DNA from: Sphaerochaeta halotolerans | GTDB lineage: Bacteria; Spirochaetota; Spirochaetia; Sphaerochaetales; Sphaerochaetaceae | Reading direction: 5' to 3' | DNA: 47,184 nt | Assembly: GCF_003429665.1 (NCBI RefSeq) | Contig: NZ_QUWK01000016.1 | Span: forward strand, 1-47,184 | In this document: positions 41,682 through 47,184 of the stretch, in pieces | How positions within the stretch are numbered: the stretch's first letter is position 1 | How the letters are laid out: each line of letters starts with the position of its first letter | Made by a program: the position numbers and the translations under genes | The notes under the pieces: generated by a model | The model's database searches: none | Told to the model about the DNA's origin: nothing | Seen by the model: only the letters and a program-made list of their open reading frames with translations

Positions 41682-44471
41682 ATGGAGCGTGACGTAAAAG
41701 ACCAGATGATTAGAAAACTCCAACTGGAGAATAAATCGTTACGCTCAGAAAATGAACGATTACGATCTCTGTTGCAAGCATCGCAGGCTATCTATGACAC
41801 CGAGGTTGTTGAAAGTACAGTAAAAGAAAGACAGTTAAAAAGGCTTGAACTTTATCGTGCTTACTTCCGAGGGCGTACTGATGTATATGCACAACGATGG
41901 TTCAATAAACAGGGAAAGAAACAATATAGTCCAGTAAGCCAACGTAGGTATATGAAGTGGAATGATGCTAAGCATCGATATATTGTATCAGCTCCTACAG
42001 GGATTTCTCCCTATGAGCCCCTTACTGATGAGGTGCTTGTGCGTCACTTATTCACAAAAGAAGATAACAATGGAGAAGATAATTCTTTTGGTCTGTATAT
42101 CATTGTAAACGATGATGAATGTTATTTTGCTGTGATTGATTTTGATGGTGATTCTTGGCAGAAGGATGTGATGCAATCTATTCAGGTTATTGACTTATAT
42201 GGTTTTCCGTATCTGATTGAGCGTTCACAATCTGGAAAGGGTGCTCATATCTGGTTTTTCTTTTGCAATGCTATTAAAGCAAAGAAGGCCAGACAATTCT
42301 GTAGCAGCTTGATTACGCTTTCCATGGAAAAGCAAGCTTTCCTCCCTATGCGAACATATGATCGTATTTTCCCTTCCCAAGATTGTATTACCAAGAATGG
42401 TCTTGGTAGCTTGATTGCACTACCTCTTGAAGGGGAATCACGCAAGCAAGGTAATACTATTTTTCTTGATAAGGACTTGAATCCAATTCTAAATCCATGG
42501 ATCGCCATACAGAAGACCCGAAAAATTGATGAAGAACAGATTACTTCCTTCTTGAATAACATTGGTCCAGCTTTCAACACTGGGCAGGTAGGTTTCAATG
42601 GTCCAGGAGAACTGCCGAGTCTAGAATCCCTTCCTCGATTACAAGAAAATGCATTATCTGGAACGGTAACCCTTTTATTGGAGAGTGGCATAAAAATCGA
42701 TACATTTGGATTACCTTCACCACTTGTGAATACTTTGAAGCGGATTGCGTCCTTCCATAATCCTGAGTTTTATAAAGCAGAGCGGATGCGTCTTAGCACG
42801 TGGGATAAGCCTCGTATTATCTGTTGTGCTGAACTGATAGAGAACCGATACATAAATCTCCCACGAGGATGTTTGGATGCTGTACAGCAGGCTCTCCTGC
42901 AAGCAGGGTTACGAATAGAAATTGAAGATAGAAGAGAACACGGGACCCCGATTTTATTCAATTTTTCTGCTACACTGCAAAATCCTCAACGAGAGGCATT
43001 GCAAGCAATGCTTAGGGAAGAGAGGGGTATACTTTCTGCTCCTCCAGGCTTTGGTAAAACTGTGGTTGCTTCTAATCTTATTGCAAAACACGGGTGTAAT
43101 GTGTTAGTTATCGTGCATACAAAACCATTACTCAATCAGTGGAAGGATCGTCTTTCACAGTTTCTCTCGGTTAGGCCCGGCTTGTTAGGAGGAGGCAAGA
43201 ATACCTTGACTGGGGTAGTTGATATTGCACTCGTTAATTCCCTCTCCCAAGAACAGAATATGAAGATATTAAATTCATACGGGATGGTTATTGTTGATGA
43301 GTGTCATCATGTAGCGGCAGTTACATATGAAAAAGTGCTCAAGTCTGTCAGAGCTACCTATGTTTACGGGTTAACTGCAACACCAATTAGAAATGATGGC
43401 CATCACGATATTATTTTCATGCAATGTGGTCCAATTCTTTATCAAGTAGACCAAGCGAGTTGGGCTAAGCAGAATAAGCTATCTGGTATTATTAGTGCGC
43501 GATTCTCTCCATTTAGGTGTGATTTCCAGCATCTGGAAATCCAGGAATTATATGAGCGTCTTGCACAGGATAAAGATCGTAACAGGCTTATTGCCTCAGA
43601 TATATTAACTCAATTGGGTCAAGGACGGTCCATTCTTGTTCTGTCCAACCGTTTGGAACAGCTCAAGCTATTAGGATCTTTGCTTGAAAACCAAGGGAAT
43701 TCAGTATTGGTGATGACGGGTAGTCAATCAGCAAAAACCAAGAAGCAAGTACAGTCGTATTTAGAATTAATGACAAGAAAGAAGAAGCAAGCTTTGATTC
43801 TTTCAACGGGAAAATACATCGGGGAAGGTTTTGATCTTCCTCAACTTGATACACTCGTACTTGCCTCGCCCATCGCATGGAAGGGAAATGTAATCCAATA
43901 TGTAGGTAGGTTGTGTCGTTTTTATGAAGGGAAAGTAGAAGTTGTTGTCCTTGATTATATTGATTTTAGAATTCCTGTTCTTGCCAGAATGTTTAACAAG
44001 CGAGTGAATGCTTATAAACAGTTGGGATTCTCAATTACACAATGCGGACAGAAACCTAAGACTCAATTGATATATACCGTGGACACGTATTGGGAGATGC
44101 TGCTAAAGGATATAGAGACTGCAAATGGAGAGATATTTTTCTCTATCCCTTTCCTATCAGATGAGAAGTTGCAGGCGATGATTCCACTTCTGATAAGAGT
44201 AGCTCAAAGAATCAGAATTTGTATGAGAATCATGAAATCGAGTAATGAAAAAACTATTCATCGCCTTAAGCAAATAGGAATCACTGTTCAACTGAGTGAA
44301 GTGGAAGTAGTAAATTACCTGCTGATAGATGAACGTATTCTCTGGTATGGAAGCATCCATCTATTTGGCAAGATTTATCAAGGGAATACAATGCTTCGTC
44401 TTGAAGACCCTACCTATGCAGCCGATTTCAGAGTGTATGATGAGGCTACCAAGAATCCCTCGTTGTTTTAA
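41682..44471 (+). CDS. TOTE-type primase, helicase and PLD-like fusion protein
   Basis: A 929-residue multidomain protein of the TOTE conflict-system class. After a coiled coil (residues 1-45) comes an archaeo-eukaryotic primase domain with VIDFDGDSW near 150 and IERSQSGKGAHIWFFF near 175. A superfamily 2 helicase follows, with SAPPGFGKTVVASN near 452, VIVDECHHVA near 538, LTATPIRNDG and the C-terminal lobe ending QYVGRLCRFY. The last 140 residues resemble a degenerate PLD nuclease (NYLLIDERILWYGSIHLFG) without the usual HKD histidine. AGGAG at 41672 favours ATG 41682 over 41679. A role in anti-element immunity is inferred from the family. Confidence 0.82.
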   Translation: MERDVKDQMIRKLQLENKSLRSENERLRSLLQASQAIYDTEVVESTVKERQLKRLELYRAYFRGRTDVYAQRWFNKQGKKQYSPVSQRRYMKWNDAKHRYIVSAPTGISPYEPLTDEVLVRHLFTKEDNNGEDNSFGLYIIVNDDECYFAVIDFDGDSWQKDVMQSIQVIDLYGFPYLIERSQSGKGAHIWFFFCNAIKAKKARQFCSSLITLSMEKQAFLPMRTYDRIFPSQDCITKNGLGSLIALPLEGESRKQGNTIFLDKDLNPILNPWIAIQKTRKIDEEQITSFLNNIGPAFNTGQVGFNGPGELPSLESLPRLQENALSGTVTLLLESGIKIDTFGLPSPLVNTLKRIASFHNPEFYKAERMRLSTWDKPRIICCAELIENRYINLPRGCLDAVQQALLQAGLRIEIEDRREHGTPILFNFSATLQNPQREALQAMLREERGILSAPPGFGKTVVASNLIAKHGCNVLVIVHTKPLLNQWKDRLSQFLSVRPGLLGGGKNTLTGVVDIALVNSLSQEQNMKILNSYGMVIVDECHHVAAVTYEKVLKSVRATYVYGLTATPIRNDGHHDIIFMQCGPILYQVDQASWAKQNKLSGIISARFSPFRCDFQHLEIQELYERLAQDKDRNRLIASDILTQLGQGRSILVLSNRLEQLKLLGSLLENQGNSVLVMTGSQSAKTKKQVQSYLELMTRKKKQALILSTGKYIGEGFDLPQLDTLVLASPIAWKGNVIQYVGRLCRFYEGKVEVVVLDYIDFRIPVLARMFNKRVNAYKQLGFSITQCGQKPKTQLIYTVDTYWEMLLKDIETANGEIFFSIPFLSDEKLQAMIPLLIRVAQRIRICMRIMKSSNEKTIHRLKQIGITVQLSEVEVVNYLLIDERILWYGSIHLFGKIYQGNTMLRLEDPTYAADFRVYDEATKNPSLF

Positions 44472-44981
44472 CGGTAGTGTGCATGGATGATCAAAGATAC
44501 CTCACAGAAGCGGTGTCATATACAGAAGTGAGAAATGATTACATCTCAATATTTCTACTTGGAATTTCTTTGGATAAGGACTTGGCTGTATTTAAGAAAT
44601 AGTGACTTCAAGCTGTTACCCCCTCTCCCCATCTCAGTTCTGGCGGGTTGAACAGCTTTTCGTGCTTTAGCCTTTCGATTGTCACGAAGTTGTTGCCCTG
44701 ATTCCTCTCAGTCCCGTGTTCATCGGTGATTGACAGATTGGAGAAAGGTGCTAGAATGTCAGCAGGTGCTGACGAGACAAGACTGTTACCCGGAAAGGGA
44801 GCAGAGGACAATTCTAGTGTCACCACGACCTGGTGCGCTTGGTCTTGAAAGTGTCACCTTCTATGGGTGCATATCATACCACAAGAGCCTAAAAACTGCT
44901 TACCGAAAATATGGTAAAGTCCTTACCGTGGGAAGGTAAAAACACCTTACCGTTTCCAATACCTTTTATTCGAGATTGCTG
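44472..44981. other. Intergenic stretch without a convincing gene
   Basis: About 500 bases. A minus-strand frame of 72 codons (44826-44608) contains SITDEHGTERNQGNNFVTIE and LKHEKLFNPPELRWGEG, which has a protein-like look but no family I know and no start signal; it could be a gene remnant. The right end carries the TTACC/GGTAA array. Confidence 0.5.
44900..44952. promoter_or_regulatory. Array of alternating TTACC and GGTAA half-sites
   Basis: TTACCG at 44900, 44923 and 44947 alternates with GGTAA at 44913 and 44935. Spacing between successive half-sites is 10 to 13 bases, about one helical turn. Such phasing suggests binding of a multimeric DNA-binding protein. The only intact neighbour is the 3' end of the ATPase gene, so the site may be left from a lost operon. 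Confidence 0.5.
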
Positions 44982-46271
44982 TTATGCTTCCAAGCTGTTG
45001 GGATCCAAAAGGAATTCTGTCAATCCCATCGTCACATATCCCTTTTCAGTCCGCTTGGGTTTTTGATATCGATCCACAATTACAAGCTTTTTAAATGAAT
45101 CGTGTGTCTTGTCGAATGAGTTGGTTTCCTGTCTCCATTTGGTTTCATCAGGTATGGCATAGGCAGACTGAATGTAGTATCGTTTACTTCCTTGATTAGC
45201 AACGAAGTCAATTTCGAGTCGCTTTCTTCTGTCCTTACCTTCGTTATCCTTTTCACGGTATTCTACCACTCCAACATCGACACGATATCCACGATATCGT
45301 AACTCGTTGAATATGATGTTTTCCATCAGATGAGTTGGTTCAACCTGTCTAAAATTAAGAAGCGCATTTCTCAGCCCGACATCCTCAAAGTAGATCTTGA
45401 ATGGAGTGGCTATGTATCTCTTACCTTTGATGTCATATTGCTGGGCTTTGTTGATGATGAAAGCATCCTGAAGATAGGAAATATACTTTGCTATGGTTGC
45501 AACACTCAATGAAGATTTTCTTGCTGACTTGAACGTGTTGGATAGTTTTGTTGGATTTGTGAGACAAGAAATACCTGAAGCAAGGACCTCCACCAACTCA
45601 CTGATTTCAGAATCAGGATCAAGGTTGTATCGCGCAATTATATCCTTCAAATATACTCGTTTCATCTGGGCTTCCAGATAAGAAGCTTTCTGCTCTTCTG
45701 TTTTCATTAAAACGATAGCCGGAAGACCCCCATATGTCATGTAGTCATCAAAGGCCTCTTCAGGGGAGGAATCTCCTGCGCTAAAGAATTCAGAGAATAC
45801 AAGGGGAAACACGTGGATCTCATCTCCCCGCCCTTCAAACTCAGTCAATATATCTGATGAAAGGAACTTGGAATTGCTTCCAGTAACGTAGATGTCTATA
45901 TTAGATTTTCTCAGATATCCATTAAGCACTGCTTCAAAGCTCTCCAGTCGCTGTACTTCGTCAAGCAGAAGATAATACATTCCATCGTCCGTCATGGTTT
46001 TTTTTATGTGATCCATGAATTTCATAGGATTGACTTTCCTGATGGAAAAGGCCTCAATATTTTCTCCTATGGATGCCAGGTCGTCTGCAGAATCGAAAGC
46101 GAAGCGTATTATGTGTTTTGAGTCTATACCATCTGATATCAGATATCGGTAGAAGAGGGTATTCATGAGATAGGATTTCCCTGCTCTTCTGATTCCTGTA
46201 ATGACCTTTACAAATCCGTTGTGCCTCCTTGCTATGAGGGCTGAAAGATATTTGGACCTCTGGATTTCCAT
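44982..46271 (-). CDS. DUF4143-type AAA ATPase (copy 4)
   Basis: A 429-residue ATPase with P-loop VITGIRRAGKSYLMNTL near residues 22-38, Walker B YYLLLDEVQRLESF and sensor-like IYVTGSNSKFLSSDIL. The DUF4143 part ends with KRLEIDFVANQGSKRYYIQS, again PD-(D/E)XK-like. It is closest in style to copy 1 at 1661. GGAG six bases before the ATG at 46271 supports that start rather than 46307. Confidence 0.85.
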   Translation of the reverse strand: MEIQRSKYLSALIARRHNGFVKVITGIRRAGKSYLMNTLFYRYLISDGIDSKHIIRFAFDSADDLASIGENIEAFSIRKVNPMKFMDHIKKTMTDDGMYYLLLDEVQRLESFEAVLNGYLRKSNIDIYVTGSNSKFLSSDILTEFEGRGDEIHVFPLVFSEFFSAGDSSPEEAFDDYMTYGGLPAIVLMKTEEQKASYLEAQMKRVYLKDIIARYNLDPDSEISELVEVLASGISCLTNPTKLSNTFKSARKSSLSVATIAKYISYLQDAFIINKAQQYDIKGKRYIATPFKIYFEDVGLRNALLNFRQVEPTHLMENIIFNELRYRGYRVDVGVVEYREKDNEGKDRRKRLEIDFVANQGSKRYYIQSAYAIPDETKWRQETNSFDKTHDSFKKLVIVDRYQKPKRTEKGYVTMGLTEFLLDPNSLEA

Positions 46272-46446
46272 ATATTCTCCATTTAATATAAGTGGCAATA
46301 TTGCCATATTTATTACATAATACTAGCATTAAATTGTATTAAATACAATATGAAAAATTTTATATTACAAAAAAGTGGCACTATTGCCGTATTTATGAAA
46401 CGTAAAATAAATTCGATGGACGATTGTACACAGATATAAAATATTG
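46272..46446. other. AT-rich upstream region of the ATPase
   Basis: No gene seen. It contains two direct copies of AGTGGCA(A/C)TATTGCC (near 46290 and 46373), 83 bases apart, which may be regulatory sites for the ATPase gene. Confidence 0.45.
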
Positions 46447-46603
46447 ATTCCCCAACGGAGCGAGAGGAAAGGAATCAGTATAAGGGTTCCTCTGCCGAGC
46501 GAGTGCAGGGAAAGCAAGGTGAGATACCCCGTCCCTTGGGGCGGAAAAGGAGGCAACGCCTCCTGAATTCAGCTCTTGCCTTGAGGTATTGATACCTTTC
46601 ATT
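46447..46603 (+). repeat. 157-bp structured repeat, copy B
   Basis: Same length and order of hairpins as copy A at 8820. Stem bases of GAGAGGAA/TTCCTCT, GGAGGC-AAC-GCCTCC and AGGTAT-TG-ATACCT are kept. The loop between the first pair differs completely, and one change in the GC-rich stem (CCGTCCC/GGGGCGG) still allows G-U pairing in RNA. The fourth hairpin is weakened. It lies between genes and ends ACCTTTCATT. Confidence 0.92.
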
Positions 46604-46826
46604 GACGAAGATGTGACCTACTGAAAACTTTGTACATGTATGCTAATAAACAGCATTGTATAGAGCATGGAAGTACAAAGTGAAACAAAAGAGATCGCTG
46701 GGAAAGATGGTAGGTATTTCAATAAAATATTACTAAAGAATATTATTTATATACTTGACATTGAATTTTATATATGCGTTAATAATCTTATAGATTGCTG
46801 AAATCACTCTATAAGGAGAATCGTCT
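46604..46826. other. Upstream region of the XRE gene
   Basis: No gene. CTTTGTAC (near 46627) and GTACAAAG (near 46672) form a distant inverted repeat. TTGACA near 46755 with an AT-rich segment 17-19 bases later is a plausible promoter for the regulator at 46827. Confidence 0.5.
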
Positions 46827-47184
46827 ATGCAGGAAACTGGTAATGCTCAAGTTCCCAACTATGAAGAAGTAGGTAAAAGGATCAAGGAATTGAGGGTCTC
46901 GCATGACCTCAGTCAGAAAGATTTCGCCCATAGGCTGAATATGTCTCAGGGGCATCTCTCCAGGGTGGAGAAAGGTGCAATCATATCCGCTGCTCTCTGC
47001 GATCTGATCGCTGAGAAGTTCAATACCACCAAGGAGTATCTTTTCCATGGTGTGAAAGCAAAGCCCCTAGGTGTGACCTCTTCGGCGGTTCCTGTTCCAA
47101 AGAGTCATTCTAACGAATTCTCCAGTTTTTCACTGGAGCAGACTGATTCCATCGCTGGCGCAAACAAGCAGATAAAGAAACTCC
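46827..47184 (+). CDS. XRE-family regulator, cut by the window end
   Basis: The helix-turn-helix is clear: VGKRIKELRVSHDLSQKDFA, then HRLNMSQGHLSRVEKGAIIS. After residue 75 a serine-rich linker begins, and the frame is still open at the last base, so the C-terminal domain is unseen. AAGGAG at 46813-46818 supports ATG 46827. A longer CI-like repressor with a peptidase or oligomerisation domain is possible. Confidence 0.87.
   Translation, partial: MQETGNAQVPNYEEVGKRIKELRVSHDLSQKDFAHRLNMSQGHLSRVEKGAIISAALCDLIAEKFNTTKEYLFHGVKAKPLGVTSSAVPVPKSHSNEFSSFSLEQTDSIAGANKQIKKL

Noticed and set aside
44608-44826. 72-codon minus-strand frame
   Set aside because: Part of it looks protein-like, but there is no start signal or family match. 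It is listed only within the intergenic note.

Overview
The window reads as accessory chromosomal DNA from an anaerobic, fermentative bacterium. The strongest metabolic signal is a complete [FeFe]-hydrogenase maturation cluster (hydE, hydF, hydG and a TM1266-type regulator). Gene style and AT-leaning mid-range base composition make me lean towards a spirochaete of the Sphaerochaeta type. No rRNA, tRNA or universal marker is present, so this is inference only.

Layout. 1-5.5 kb: ferric-reductase-like membrane flavoprotein, DUF4143 ATPase, Fic protein, L-isoaspartyl methyltransferase, DUF2089 protein. 5.5-6 kb: two decayed DUF2089-operon genes. 6-9.6 kb: second Fic protein, then a serine-recombinase pseudogene split by an insert. 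The insert carries an NhaC fragment, an AbrB/PIN toxin-antitoxin pair and a 157-bp structured repeat, and it is bracketed by a 121-bp direct repeat. 9.9-15.2 kb: defence island with an ABC-type ATPase plus PD-(D/E)XK-like protein pair converging on a subtilase/AAA+ pair that matches IetAS. 15.4-20 kb: truncated GNAT gene and the hyd operon. 20-21 kb: decayed transposase and carotenoid-desaturase-like remnants. 21.3-27.8 kb: unknown protein, XRE plus AlbA/HATPase pair, two DUF4143 ATPases. 28-33.2 kb: LysE/ArgO-type exporter, HigB plus HigA-peptidase pair, two conserved unknowns, AbiEi with a frameshifted AbiEii. 33.4-37.2 kb: DUF1413 protein, AAA ATPase, radical SAM protein, SPW-repeat membrane protein. 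37.3-44.5 kb: MalT/LuxR-type regulator, AlbA-type ATP-binding protein, cupin, TOTE-type primase-helicase. 45-47.2 kb: fourth DUF4143 ATPase, second full copy of the 157-bp repeat, partial XRE regulator.

How it fits together. Most genes belong to conflict functions: toxin-antitoxin pairs, Fic proteins, IetAS, the ATPase/nuclease-like pair, the TOTE helicase and small ATPases. They are mixed with broken genes and insertion scars, which indicates a region of high turnover. The metabolic genes (hyd operon, exporter, radical SAM/SPW/LuxR group) sit as intact blocks between them. The best candidates for something undescribed are the ATPase/nuclease-like pair at 9860-11638 and the 157-bp multi-hairpin repeat family, whose end marks both the cassette boundary and a truncated gene. 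No database search was possible. Family names rest on motifs read from the translated sequence.
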